A stretch of DNA of 64,000 bases, from contig NZ_MIEU01000010.1 in the NCBI RefSeq assembly GCF_001968825.1, positions 124,001 to 188,000 of the forward strand, given 5' to 3'. The translations under genes and the position numbers were made by a program. This DNA is from Tersicoccus sp. Bi-70. GTDB lineage: Bacteria; Actinomycetota; Actinomycetes; Actinomycetales; Micrococcaceae. This document shows positions 1 through 7,739 of this stretch, in pieces. The stretch's first letter is position 1; each line of letters starts with the position of its first letter. The notes beneath the pieces were generated by a model that did no database searches, was not told the origin of the DNA, and saw nothing but the letters and a program-made list of their open reading frames with translations.

Positions 1-653
1 GCGGGGCGCGGCCCGGGCAGGCCGTCGTCGACCGTCAGCTGCCAGCCGCCTGCCGGAGCAGGGCCGGCCGCCCGCAGATCGCCGCCGAGGTTGACCAGGA
101 CCCCGCAGCCGAGGGTGGCGGCCGCGGCGGTGGCCGCACGGTCGGCGGCCCACGCCTTGGCGCTGGAGCCGAGGTCGAGCTCGACCCGGTGGGGGATCAG
201 GATGCGCGAGGACGCCGCGTCCGTCATCACCCGGTACCAGCCGGGGGCCGGGACCGGCTCCTGGTGCTCGGGCAACCGCGCCTGGACCGCGGTGAGGTCG
301 CGGTCGTACCCCGCAGCGTCCATCGCGGCCGCGATCGTCGGGTCCACCAGACCGTCGGTGCGCCGCGCCGTGTGCCGCGCGGCCTCGATGAGCGAGAACA
401 GCACCGCCGACACCTCGACCCACCGCCCGCGTGGTAGCTGGTTCAGCTCCGAGTCGTGGCGGAACCGCGAGCAGGCGACGTCGAGCTCGGTCAGCTGGGC
501 GGAGACGAGGCGCCGGGCCTCGATGACGGCACCGGGCTCCGCGGTGTGGACGGTGCAGGTGGTGCCGATGGCCTCCCAGCGAGCAGCGCCGACGTGGACG
601 GGATCGGTCGTGAGGTCCGCATCCATCCCGTCGGGCGTCTCGACGGCATCCAT
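1..653 (-). CDS. apbE: FAD:protein FMN transferase (ApbE family), C-terminus beyond the window
   Basis: Partial gene, about 217 N-terminal residues visible. ApbE enzymes transfer FMN from FAD to a threonine of extracytoplasmic flavoproteins. Family features seen: an early SRF...SEL segment (ACSRFRHDSEL), a TDGLVDPTI stretch, and the substrate-site sequence VNLGGDLRAAG near residue 195. The ATG at 651-653 overlaps the TGA of the upstream membrane-protein gene (ATGA), so the two are translationally coupled. No signal peptide or lipobox is visible at this start, unlike many secreted ApbE proteins. Family assignment is firm; the client flavoprotein is not known from this window. Confidence 0.85.
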   Translation of the reverse strand, partial: MDAVETPDGMDADLTTDPVHVGAARWEAIGTTCTVHTAEPGAVIEARRLVSAQLTELDVACSRFRHDSELNQLPRGRWVEVSAVLFSLIEAARHTARRTDGLVDPTIAAAMDAAGYDRDLTAVQARLPEHQEPVPAPGWYRVMTDAASSRILIPHRVELDLGSSAKAWAADRAATAAAATLGCGVLVNLGGDLRAAGPAPAGGWQLTVDDGLPGPRP

Positions 654-1066
654 CAGGAGCCGCCCGTCGAGCCCTGGGAGCCGCCGCCCCCGGACTGCGG
701 GGCCTGGCCGGCCCACGACCCGCTCGAACTGCCGCTGTCGCTGGAGCTGCTGCTGCTGCCGTCGGTGGAGCTGCTGGACCCGTTGGTGGTGCTGGTGGTG
801 CTCGAGGACGTCGACGAGGACGGGCTGGCGATGGCGTCCTGCGCCCACACCGCCGTCATGGTCGCCGCGGTGGCGATCGAGCCGGCGCCGACGGCCAGGG
901 TCACGACCCGGCGGGCGAAGAGGGCGCGGTTGCGGGAGCGCACCCGGCCGACGGCCGAGGGAACAGAGGCCGAGGGAACAGAGGAATCGGAGGCCGAACG
1001 TCCGGTCCCGGGAGGAAGCGAGCCGGAGGGACGAACGGGGGTGACGGGAAGCGGGGAGGTGTCCAT
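653..1066 (-). CDS. Ser-rich single-pass membrane protein coupled to apbE
   Basis: A 137-residue protein with a Ser/Pro-rich start, one predicted membrane segment around residues 50-72 (FARRVVTLAVGAGSIATAA) preceded by Arg residues, and a low-complexity Ser/Thr/Gly tail. This looks like a type II or secreted-anchor topology with a disordered outer domain. Genes in this position beside apbE often encode FMN-binding domain proteins, but I see no FMN-binding domain here. The stop overlaps the apbE start by one base. A GGAG motif precedes the ATG. Function unknown; a role with the flavin transferase is inferred from coupling only. Confidence 0.6.
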   Translation of the reverse strand: MDTSPLPVTPVRPSGSLPPGTGRSASDSSVPSASVPSAVGRVRSRNRALFARRVVTLAVGAGSIATAATMTAVWAQDAIASPSSSTSSSTTSTTNGSSSSTDGSSSSSSDSGSSSGSWAGQAPQSGGGGSQGSTGGS

Positions 1067-1180
1067 GGCTCCACGATCGGAGCCGACTCTGTGCCGGGTC
1101 TGTGCCGCGTCGACGGTGCCCCTGTGAGGCGCTGATCACCCGGCCGGTGCCGCGGAGACCGGGAGAACCGCGGGTGCGTC

Positions 1181-1672
1181 CTACCGGTAGTTGAGGAACT
1201 GCAGGTCGACGTCGAGGTCCGCGCCCTTGAGCAGGGCGATGACCGCCTGCAGGTCGTCGCGGGACTTGGAGGAGACCCGCAGCTCGTCGCCCTGGATCTG
1301 CGCCTTCGTGCCCTTGGGTCCCTCGTCGCGGATCAGCTTGGTGATCTTCTTCGCGGCGTCCTGCTCGATGCCCTCCTTGATGGAGGCCTCGATCCGGTAC
1401 TCCTTGCCGGAGGCGAACGGTTCGCCGGCGTCGAGGGACTTCAGCGAGATGCCGCGCTTGACCAGCTTCGACTCGAAGACGTCCAGCACCGCCTTGACCC
1501 GCTCCTCGGCGTTGGCCTTCATCAGGATCTTCTCGCCGCTGAAGTCGATCTCGGCGCCGACGCCCTTGAAGTCGTAGCGCTGGGCGATCTCCTTCTGCGC
1601 CTGGTTCAGCGCGTTGGCGACCTCCTGCTTGTCGACCTTGCTGACGACGTCGAACGAGGACTCGGAAGCCAT
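1181..1672 (-). CDS. yajQ: YajQ-family cyclic di-GMP/nucleotide-binding protein
   Basis: A 163-residue protein matching the YajQ family over its whole length: start [20 protein letters not shown], a central YDFKG element and the C-terminal [16 protein letters not shown] ending. YajQ proteins are small cytoplasmic proteins with two ferredoxin-like folds; some members bind cyclic di-GMP or nucleotides, but the role in actinobacteria is not established. An AGGAG ribosome site lies 7 nt before the ATG. It stands alone between the membrane-protein gene and a divergent small ORF. Confidence 0.92.
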   Translation of the reverse strand: MASESSFDVVSKVDKQEVANALNQAQKEIAQRYDFKGVGAEIDFSGEKILMKANAEERVKAVLDVFESKLVKRGISLKSLDAGEPFASGKEYRIEASIKEGIEQDAAKKITKLIRDEGPKGTKAQIQGDELRVSSKSRDDLQAVIALLKGADLDVDLQFLNYR

Positions 1673-1822
1673 GCTGCACTCCTGCGGTTTCGGGATCGGG
1701 GGATCGGGACGGGCTCGTCCTCCAGCCTAGTGCGGCCGTTACCGGTTCGTGCCTCGACTCTCAGCCGACACCAAGCCACCCCTCATAGCCTGCTCACGCA
1801 CGGTCAACACGATGGAGTGATG

Positions 1823-2011
1823 ATGAACGACGACCTGCCCTCCCCGGACACCGGTGACGATGAGCTGGACGGCCACCCCCGCCGCCGCATGCCGGTGGTC
1901 CCGGGCGTCCACGACGAACTGAGCCGTGCTGTCCGGTTCGGTCAAGTGACGCAGGAGCAGGCCGATCGCTTCGAGCAGCAGCTCGCCCGGCTGGGTCACC
2001 CCCGGGTCTGA
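1823..2011 (+). CDS. Small acidic hypothetical protein (62 aa)
   Basis: A short reading frame, MNDDLPSPDTGDDELDGH at the start, with Asp/Glu-rich N-terminal and Arg-rich middle parts, then a Gln/Glu-rich helix-like end (FGQVTQEQADRFEQQLARLG). The start at 1823 is chosen because GGAG at 1814-1817 lies 5 nt upstream; an ATG at 1820 and an upstream start at 1730 are alternatives. No family recognised. Base use fits coding DNA, but the gene is small and unconfirmed. Confidence 0.5.
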   Translation: MNDDLPSPDTGDDELDGHPRRRMPVVPGVHDELSRAVRFGQVTQEQADRFEQQLARLGHPRV

Positions 2012-2106
2012 GCGCCGCCCATCACCCCGATTCGGCCAAATCCGGTTCCGCCTTGTATTGTTCTATTGCTCTCCCTCGGTGGAGCGGCTCATCCCCGGAT
2101 GAGCGC

Positions 2107-2188
2107 GGCAGGTTACCCGAGCGGCCAAAGGGGGCTGACTGTAAATCAGCTGGCATTGCCTACGGGGGTTCGAATCCCTCACCTGCCA
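2107..2188 (+). tRNA. tRNA-Tyr (GTA)
   Basis: Acceptor arm GGCAGGT/ACCTGCC, anticodon stem CTGAC... with loop CTGTAAA giving anticodon GTA, a long class II variable arm, and a T arm with GGTTCGAATCC. The 3' CCA is not encoded. Confidence 0.97.
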
Positions 2189-2201
2189 CCCGCACACCAC
2201 C

Positions 2202-2232
2202 ACGACCCTCGATCGATACGATCGGGGGTCGT
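2202..2232 (+). terminator. Rho-independent-type hairpin after tRNA-Tyr
   Basis: 14-bp stem (one T-G pair) with a 3-nt loop, starting 14 nt after the tRNA. The T tract is weak, as usual in high-GC actinobacteria. Confidence 0.7.
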
Positions 2233-2260
2233 CGTGTATCCGGAGTCACCCGCAGACGCC

Positions 2261-2291
2261 TTGTCGTCACCACAATAGTTAGGTAACCTAA
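2261..2291 (+). promoter_or_regulatory. marR promoter with embedded 13-bp palindrome
   Basis: TTGTCG (2261-2266) and TAACCT (2284-2289) are spaced 17 bp and can serve as -35 and -10. The perfect inverted repeat TTAGGTAACCTAA (2279-2291) covers the -10 and ends 3 bp before the marR ATG. A start site at about 2295 would make the mRNA leaderless. Inference: autoregulatory operator. Confidence 0.6.
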
Positions 2292-2294
2292 ACA

Positions 2295-2774
2295 ATGGTG
2301 GAATCACGGGAGTCGAACGATTCCGAGCGCGACGCCGATCTCCCGGGCGACCGGATGGATCTGGCCGACGATCTGCGCCAGGGGCTGCGGCACGCTGTCT
2401 ACCTGATGCGGGGGCTCGACGCCGACGGCGACTGGTCCACGGCCCAGGTGGGGCTGCTCAACATGCTGGCGGAATCGCCGATGCGGATGAGCGGCATCGC
2501 CGCCCGCGCCGGGATCAAGGTGCCCAGTGCGACGGACCTGGTCAGCCGGCTGGAGAAGGCCGGCATGGTCGTCCGGTCCTCGGATCCGGACGACGCCCGC
2601 GCGGTCCTCGTCCGGTTGACGGAACGGGGACGCGAGACGCTCGACGGCGTGAACCAACGGCGCAACGCCTACCTGGCGGAACGCCTGGACCGGCTCGACG
2701 CGGAGGACCGCGAGGCCCTGCGCCGTTCCGTGCCGGCCCTGGAGCGTCTGGTCAGGTTGCAGGACTCCCGCTGA
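2295..2774 (+). CDS. MarR-family transcriptional regulator
   Basis: A 159-residue winged-helix protein: dimerisation helices at both ends and the central wHTH (MRMSGIAARAGIKVPSATDL, then wing DPDDARAVLVRLTERG) characteristic of MarR. It lies 58 bp upstream of an MFS efflux-type transporter in the same direction, the classic regulator-pump pairing. No ribosome site precedes the ATG, consistent with leaderless translation from the predicted promoter. A perfect 13-bp palindrome over the -10 suggests it represses its own operon. The inducer cannot be told from sequence. Confidence 0.9.
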   Translation: MVESRESNDSERDADLPGDRMDLADDLRQGLRHAVYLMRGLDADGDWSTAQVGLLNMLAESPMRMSGIAARAGIKVPSATDLVSRLEKAGMVVRSSDPDDARAVLVRLTERGRETLDGVNQRRNAYLAERLDRLDAEDREALRRSVPALERLVRLQDSR

Positions 2775-2832
2775 TTCCCCCGGCCGGCGATATCGCCGGC
2801 CCCGGAATGACCAGCGAGAGGAGCACGGACAC

Positions 2833-4119
2833 GTGAGCGTCCACCACGCCGACCAGAACAGGACGGCCGACCAGCAGAACCCGGCATCGAGCACGGGAGA
2901 GGGCAACCCGCACGGTGCCGCGGACGCGTCCGCCACCCTCGAACGGGAGACGACCAGCCTCCTGCGCCAGCCCAAGGCCCTGTGGGCAACCGCGCTGGCC
3001 TCCGTGTTCGCGTTCATGGGCATCGGGCTCGTGGACCCGATCCTGCCGGCCATCGCCGTCAACCTGCAGGCGAGCCACTCCCAGGTCTCGCTGCTGTTCA
3101 CCAGCTACTTCCTCATCACGGCCCTGGCCATGCTCATCACCGGCGTCGTCTCCACCCGCATCGGCGGCAAGAAGACGCTGCTGATCGGGCTCGGCCTGAT
3201 CGTCGTGTTCGCCTCGCTCTCGGGTCTGAGCGGCGACGTCGCCCAGCTGGTCGGCTTCCGTGCCGGCTGGGGCCTGGGCAACGCCCTCTTCGTCGCGACC
3301 GCGCTCGCCGTCATCGTCGGCGTCGCGAGCGGCGGGTCCGGCGTCGCCATCGTCCTCTACGAGGCCGCCCTCGGTCTGGGCATCTCGCTCGGCCCCCTCG
3401 TCGGCGCCGTGCTGGGCGGCTGGCAGTGGCGCGCCCCGTTCTTCGGCACCGCGGTGCTCATGGCCGCGGCCTTCATCGCGCTGAGCGTGCTGCTGCCGAC
3501 GCTGCCCCCCGCCGCGACGAAGACCCGGCTGCGGGACCCGCTCGTCGCCCTCGGCCACCGCGGCCTGCGGACGACGGCGATCGCCGCGTTCTTCTACAAC
3601 TTCGGGTTCTTCACGATCCTCGCCTACGTGCCCTTCGTGCTCGGCATGAACGCCTACGGCATCGGTGCGGTGTTCTTCGGCTGGGGCGTCCTGCTCGCGG
3701 TGTGCTCGGTGTTCCTGGCCCCCGTGCTGCAGAACCGGTTCGGAACCACCGCCGTCCTGGCCGGATCCCTCGTCGGTCTGGCCGTCGTCCTCGCCCTGCT
3801 GGCCGTCTTCGCGGTCGGTCTCATCCCCGCGGTCGTGGTGGTCACGGTGCTCTCCGGCGCCCTGCTCGGCGTGAACAACACGCTCTTCACCGAGCTGGCG
3901 ATGGAGGTCTCCTCGGCCCCGCGTCCGGTCGCCTCGGCGGCCTACAACGGAGTCCGCTGGCTGGGCGGGGCCCTCGCCCCGTTCGTGGCGACGACGCTCG
4001 CCGAGCACTTCGGTGCACGGGTGCCGTTCCTCAGCGCCGCCGTCCTGGTGCTCGTCAGTGCCGCCGTCATCCTCGGCGGCCGCCGGCTGCTGAACCGGCA
4101 CGAGCCGGAGCACGTCTGA
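2833..4119 (+). CDS. MFS drug/metabolite efflux transporter, 12 TM
   Basis: A 428-residue membrane protein with a hydrophilic N-terminal 45 residues and about 12 hydrophobic segments. The loop 2-3 motif A variant is STRIGGKKTLLIG, and motif C-like GISLGPLVGAVLGG lies in segment 5, a feature of drug:H+ antiporters. GTG start at 2833 with AGAGGAG 9 nt upstream. It forms an operon with the upstream MarR regulator. Probably exports a toxic compound sensed by MarR; substrate unknown. Confidence 0.85.
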   Translation: MSVHHADQNRTADQQNPASSTGEGNPHGAADASATLERETTSLLRQPKALWATALASVFAFMGIGLVDPILPAIAVNLQASHSQVSLLFTSYFLITALAMLITGVVSTRIGGKKTLLIGLGLIVVFASLSGLSGDVAQLVGFRAGWGLGNALFVATALAVIVGVASGGSGVAIVLYEAALGLGISLGPLVGAVLGGWQWRAPFFGTAVLMAAAFIALSVLLPTLPPAATKTRLRDPLVALGHRGLRTTAIAAFFYNFGFFTILAYVPFVLGMNAYGIGAVFFGWGVLLAVCSVFLAPVLQNRFGTTAVLAGSLVGLAVVLALLAVFAVGLIPAVVVVTVLSGALLGVNNTLFTELAMEVSSAPRPVASAAYNGVRWLGGALAPFVATTLAEHFGARVPFLSAAVLVLVSAAVILGGRRLLNRHEPEHV

Positions 4120-4172
4120 GTCGGATGAGGTCCGGGCCCGGCGCCGCAGCGCTCACCGGTCAGCGAACAGCG

Positions 4173-4202
4173 TTGGCCACGGGCCGCCCCGGCCGCTAGC
4201 GT
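4173..4202 (+). promoter_or_regulatory. Thioredoxin gene promoter
   Basis: TTGGCC (4173-4178) and TAGCGT (4197-4202) with an 18-bp spacer; the predicted start falls at or next to the ATG at 4210, implying a leaderless mRNA. This is why the in-frame GTG at 4201, inside the -10, is rejected as start. Confidence 0.55.
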
Positions 4203-4209
4203 GAAACCC

Positions 4210-4674
4210 ATGAGTACCGTCACCGTCACGAACGACACGCTCGCCGAGACCATCGAGGGCAACGACATCGTGCTGCTGGACTTCTGGGCCGACTGGTGCG
4301 GCCCGTGCAAGCAGTTCGCGCCCGTGTTCGACGCCGCCTCCACCGAGAACGAGGACATCGTCTTCGGCAAGGTGGACACCGAGGCGGAGCAGCAGCTGGC
4401 CGCCGCGGCCGGCATCACGTCGATCCCGACGCTGATGGCCTTCCGCGAGAAGGTCATGGTCTTCAACCAGGCCGGTGCGCTGGACAAGGGTTCGCTGGAC
4501 CAGCTCATCGAGGCCGTGAAGGGCCTCGACATGAACGAGGTGCACGCGGCCGTCGCCCAGCAGCAGGCCCAGGCGGAGGCGCAGGCGCAGCAGGCCGGCG
4601 CACCGTCCGCGGGCGGCACTGCCCACCAGACCGGCACCACGGAGGACCCGGCCAACCTCGGCCCCCTCGCCTGA
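4210..4674 (+). CDS. Thioredoxin with Gln/Ala-rich C-terminal tail
   Basis: 154 residues. The thioredoxin domain (about 1-105) has the redox motif WCGPCK with Cys30 and Cys33 and the cis-Pro loop SIPTLMAF. It reduces protein disulfides in the cytoplasm. Unlike the usual ~105-residue protein, it continues for about 50 residues of Ala/Gln-rich, likely disordered or coiled sequence (QQQAQAEAQAQQAGAPS). Monocistronic, with its own promoter and a strong hairpin downstream. The function of the tail is unknown. Confidence 0.92.
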   Translation: MSTVTVTNDTLAETIEGNDIVLLDFWADWCGPCKQFAPVFDAASTENEDIVFGKVDTEAEQQLAAAAGITSIPTLMAFREKVMVFNQAGALDKGSLDQLIEAVKGLDMNEVHAAVAQQQAQAEAQAQQAGAPSAGGTAHQTGTTEDPANLGPLA

Positions 4675-4727
4675 CACCGGCGTTCTCGCTCGGCGGCCGT
4701 TCCCTCGGCCACCGTTCCGACGTCGAC

Positions 4728-4753
4728 GGTCCGGACGCAGCAGCGTCCGGGCC
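4728..4753. terminator. Bidirectional hairpin between trx and the glycosylase gene
   Basis: 11-bp stem (CCGGACGC/GCGTCCGG core) with a 4-nt AGCA loop between convergent genes, so it can serve both strands. Confidence 0.7.
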
Positions 4754-4789
4754 GTTGTCATGTCCGGCTGGGTCATGTCCCGGATCGTG

Positions 4790-5980
4790 TCAGTGGAAGC
4801 GGTGGTCAGCCGGGGCCAGTCGCGGGTGGAAGCGGGGGCGCCGGAAGCCGGAGAGGTACATCAGCCGCACGACCCGCTGCCGGTGGCCGGTCCAGGGTTC
4901 GAGGATGCGCATCATGCCCTCGTCGTCGACGGCGGCACCCGAGAACGCCCACCCGACGTCCTTGGCCAGGTGGAAGTCGCCGACGCTGACGGCGTCCGGA
5001 TCGCCGTGCGTGCGCTGCGTGGTCTCCGCCGTGGTCCACGGCCCGATCCCGGGGATGGACATCAGGCGGGTGGCCAGCTCGTCGCCGCAGGGCAGCGCGG
5101 CCAGCCGCTGCAGGGCGGTGGCGCGCTGGGCCAGGCGCAGGATCGTGGTCGACCGGCTGAGGTCGACGCCGGCGCGGTGCCAGTGCCACGACGGCACCCG
5201 TCGCCACTGCTCGCCGGTCGGCGGAACGGTCAGCCCGGCGGGAACGGGACCCGGGGCGGGCGAGCCGAACCGTGACACCAGGTACTGCCACGCCCGCTTC
5301 GCCTCGAGGCCGGTGATCTTCTGCCCCAGCACGGCGATGACGGCGAAGTCGAGCATCCGCCCGGCGGTCGGCAGACGCACGTCCAGGCGAGCCCGCCGGG
5401 TCCGCGTGATGAAGCGGGGCAGCTGCCCGGCCAACTCGTCGCCGTCCAGATCGGCCCAGTCGTCGTGGGCACCGAGCAGGGCGGGCACCGCGGCCAGGGC
5501 GTCGGCCGCGCCAGGACCGTAGGCCCGGGCCTGCACGAGGACATGCACCGGCCCGACGACGCTCTCCGGCCCGACGATCTCCGGCTCGAGAGCGCCCTCC
5601 GCGCCGGGCGGGTGCTGACCGGCGACCCGGCGCGCGTCCAGCCGCAGCGATGCGGGACCGTGGTCGGTGTTGAACGCCATCCAGCAGCCGGCTGCCCGGC
5701 CCGGGTCGAGCCGCATGCTGGGATCCTGGACGCCGTGCTGGAGGATGCCGAGACTCGCGCGCAGGTCGTAGCCGCCCGGAATCAGGAACACGGCCGCGGC
5801 TTCCTCGTCCGCGGTCGTGAGCACGCGGTCCATCAGGACCCGCTCCGCCGTTGCGTGCCCCGTTGCGTGCCCCGTGGCCGGATCGGAAGCGGTGTCGACC
5901 CCGTCGTCCCGGCGCTCGCCCACGGCGCGCACGCGGGTCGAACCCGTGGTGGCGAAGGGGGAGGGGACGGTCAGGGCCAT
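4790..5980 (-). CDS. DNA-3-methyladenine glycosylase (AlkA-like, HhH-GPD)
   Basis: 396 residues. C-terminal half carries the HhH-GPD fold: helix-hairpin-helix MSIPGIGPWTTAE near 305-318 and the catalytic-Asp loop VGDFHLAK near 332-340. An upstream FAVIAVLGQKI segment matches the conserved GQQ-type helix of AlkA. The family removes alkylated bases by cleaving the N-glycosidic bond in base excision repair. The N-terminal ~150 residues resemble the AlkA N-terminal domain, preceded by a poorly conserved leader, so the start at 5980 could be too far upstream. No Ada domain is seen. Confidence 0.85.
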   Translation of the reverse strand: MALTVPSPFATTGSTRVRAVGERRDDGVDTASDPATGHATGHATAERVLMDRVLTTADEEAAAVFLIPGGYDLRASLGILQHGVQDPSMRLDPGRAAGCWMAFNTDHGPASLRLDARRVAGQHPPGAEGALEPEIVGPESVVGPVHVLVQARAYGPGAADALAAVPALLGAHDDWADLDGDELAGQLPRFITRTRRARLDVRLPTAGRMLDFAVIAVLGQKITGLEAKRAWQYLVSRFGSPAPGPVPAGLTVPPTGEQWRRVPSWHWHRAGVDLSRSTTILRLAQRATALQRLAALPCGDELATRLMSIPGIGPWTTAETTQRTHGDPDAVSVGDFHLAKDVGWAFSGAAVDDEGMMRILEPWTGHRQRVVRLMYLSGFRRPRFHPRLAPADHRFH

Positions 5981-6110
5981 GCCTCGATTGTGTCACCGGA
6001 CGCCGACAGAACCCGAGCGGAGCCCGGATCGCACCGAGCTCCGGACCGCACCGGGTCTCGGACCGCGCCGCCGGAGGTGACGGCCGGCGCGGCCGGCGCG
6101 GTCGATCTGA

Positions 6111-7274
6111 TCACGCCGGGGGGACGAGCGCCAGGGCGAGGACGCAGGCGGCGACGGTGAGCACGGCGATCACCGCGCCGATCGCTGCGAACCGGCCCCA
6201 GCTGACCGACTCGCCCAGGGTCGTGAGCCGGCGGTGCCACAGCATCGTCGCCAGGGAGGCCCACGGTGTGACGAGGGGCCCCACGTTGACGCCGATCAGC
6301 AGGGCCAGCAGTCGCGCGGCGTCGGCTCCGGCCGCGGGTTCGAGCAGCAGGTAGGCGGGCAGGTTGTTGGCCACGTTCGCGCTGACGGCCGCGAGGGCGG
6401 CGAGCAGGGCGAGTGAGCCGGCGTCCCGGCCCCCGGTGGCCGCCGACTGCAGTGCCGCATCCAGCCCGCGCGCGTGCACCGTCTCGACCGCGACGAACAG
6501 GGCGGTGGTGAGCAGCAGGATCCGCCACGGCACCAGTCGCGGGGACGGGATGACCCGCGTGCGGCGGGACGTCGCCACGAGCAGGACGGTCGCGGCCGCG
6601 ACGGCGGGGATCCACACCGGCATGCCGCTGACGAGGGCGACCATGAGCACCGCGACCGTCACCTGGCTGATCCGCAGCAGGACCGGATCGGCGAGCGGGC
6701 GCGATGCGGGAGGGGTATAGGTCCCGGTCACCGCGCGCCGGTACACCAGGGTGAGCACGGCGACCGGCACGACGCAGGCGACGACGGCCGGCAGCCCCGC
6801 CGCCAGGAGGAATGCACCCGGCGACCAGGAGAGCCGGTGCTGCGCCAGCAGGTTGGTGAGATTGGACACCGGCAGGAACAGGGAGCCCGTGTTCGCGAGC
6901 ATGATGCACAGCAGCGCGAACGGCGTCACCGGCAGACCACACGCCCGCGCCACCACGACGACGACGGGGGTCAGCAGCACCGCGGTCGTGTCCAGGGAGA
7001 ACAGGGCGGTGGTCACGACACCGAGCAGGGCGACCAGCAGCCACAGCACCGGTGTGCGGCCGCGAGCGAGCCGGGCGACGCCGTACGCCACCCGGTGGAA
7101 CAGCCCGGCCGCCTCGAGCAGTTCGGTGACGACCGTCATGGCGGCCACGAAGACGAGGATGGGGATGGTGCGATCGGCCAGCTGCAGCGCGGCACGGGCC
7201 GGCAGGGCGCCGGTGACCAGCAGGAGCGCGGCCGCCAGCACGGCCGCGGCGGTGAGGACGCGCCCGGCCGTCAT
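6111..7274 (-). CDS. ArsB/SLC13-type anion permease
   Basis: 387-residue integral membrane protein with about 10-11 hydrophobic segments. Two repeat-like signature loops, LANTGSLFLPVSNLTN and SANVANNLPAYLLL followed by GVNVGPLVTPWASLAT, match the ArsB/NhaD/citrate ion-transporter superfamily. Likely exports or takes up an anion (arsenite or a dicarboxylate are possible). The frame is open upstream to 7646 but hydrophobic coding sequence begins at the ATG at 7274, so that start is used. No ars regulator or reductase is nearby, so arsenite specificity is not supported. Confidence 0.8.
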   Translation of the reverse strand: MTAGRVLTAAAVLAAALLLVTGALPARAALQLADRTIPILVFVAAMTVVTELLEAAGLFHRVAYGVARLARGRTPVLWLLVALLGVVTTALFSLDTTAVLLTPVVVVVARACGLPVTPFALLCIMLANTGSLFLPVSNLTNLLAQHRLSWSPGAFLLAAGLPAVVACVVPVAVLTLVYRRAVTGTYTPPASRPLADPVLLRISQVTVAVLMVALVSGMPVWIPAVAAATVLLVATSRRTRVIPSPRLVPWRILLLTTALFVAVETVHARGLDAALQSAATGGRDAGSLALLAALAAVSANVANNLPAYLLLEPAAGADAARLLALLIGVNVGPLVTPWASLATMLWHRRLTTLGESVSWGRFAAIGAVIAVLTVAACVLALALVPPA

Positions 7275-7739
7275 GGGTGGTCCCGCCGTGGTGGATGCAC
7301 CCGGGCAGCATAAGGCCGGCGTCCCCGCCCGGAGGTGAGGACCCGGCGTCGTGCGGGCGGGTCGCCGCCGGTGCGGCGACCGCCGGGCGCACCGGCGTGG
7401 CCGACGGTGCCGTCCCCGGGCTGCCTGCCGACCAGGGACGAGACACGTCTCACGGTCCGGGACGGCCCGCAGTCTGTAGAATGGAGATGTTTCCCGTGGC
7501 GGTTCGCCCGTTCCTCGTGTCCCCGCGTCGCGGCTCCTCATCGTGCTGGAGCCGGACCTTCGATCCGCGGACATGCCCGTCCGTCCGGTCCTGGTGATCG
7601 GACAAGCGCGGGCCATCAGCCCGCCGGCAGCGTGCCGGCTCTGCACTGGCTCCCGAGCCCAGCCGGGTCAACGCCACCACCGACGACGTCGCCGCCCCAC
7701 CATCGGGCCGGTGATCTCCCGCGCTCACGAATGAGGACC
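7275..7739. other. Intergenic region between divergent permease and helicase genes; long helicase 5' leader
   Basis: 465 bp with no convincing gene. An extended -10-like TGTAGAAT (7475-7482) points toward the helicase gene and would give a GC-rich leader of about 250 nt. Several short inverted repeats lie in the leader. DEAD-box helicase mRNAs in other bacteria often have long regulatory leaders; this is inference here. Confidence 0.45.

Noticed and set aside
818-1000. TAAT-type sequence in the Ser-rich protein as an ApbE flavinylation site
   Set aside because: It lies in the membrane helix and no FMN-binding domain surrounds it, so the match is likely chance.
6111-7274. Arsenite resistance operon
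   Set aside because: ArsB-like permease signatures are generic to the superfamily, and no arsR, arsC or similar gene lies nearby.
6111-7646. Longer 511-residue form of the permease
   Set aside because: The extra 124 residues are Arg/Pro-rich and non-hydrophobic, typical of non-coding high-GC frame; the ATG at 7274 opens the membrane part.
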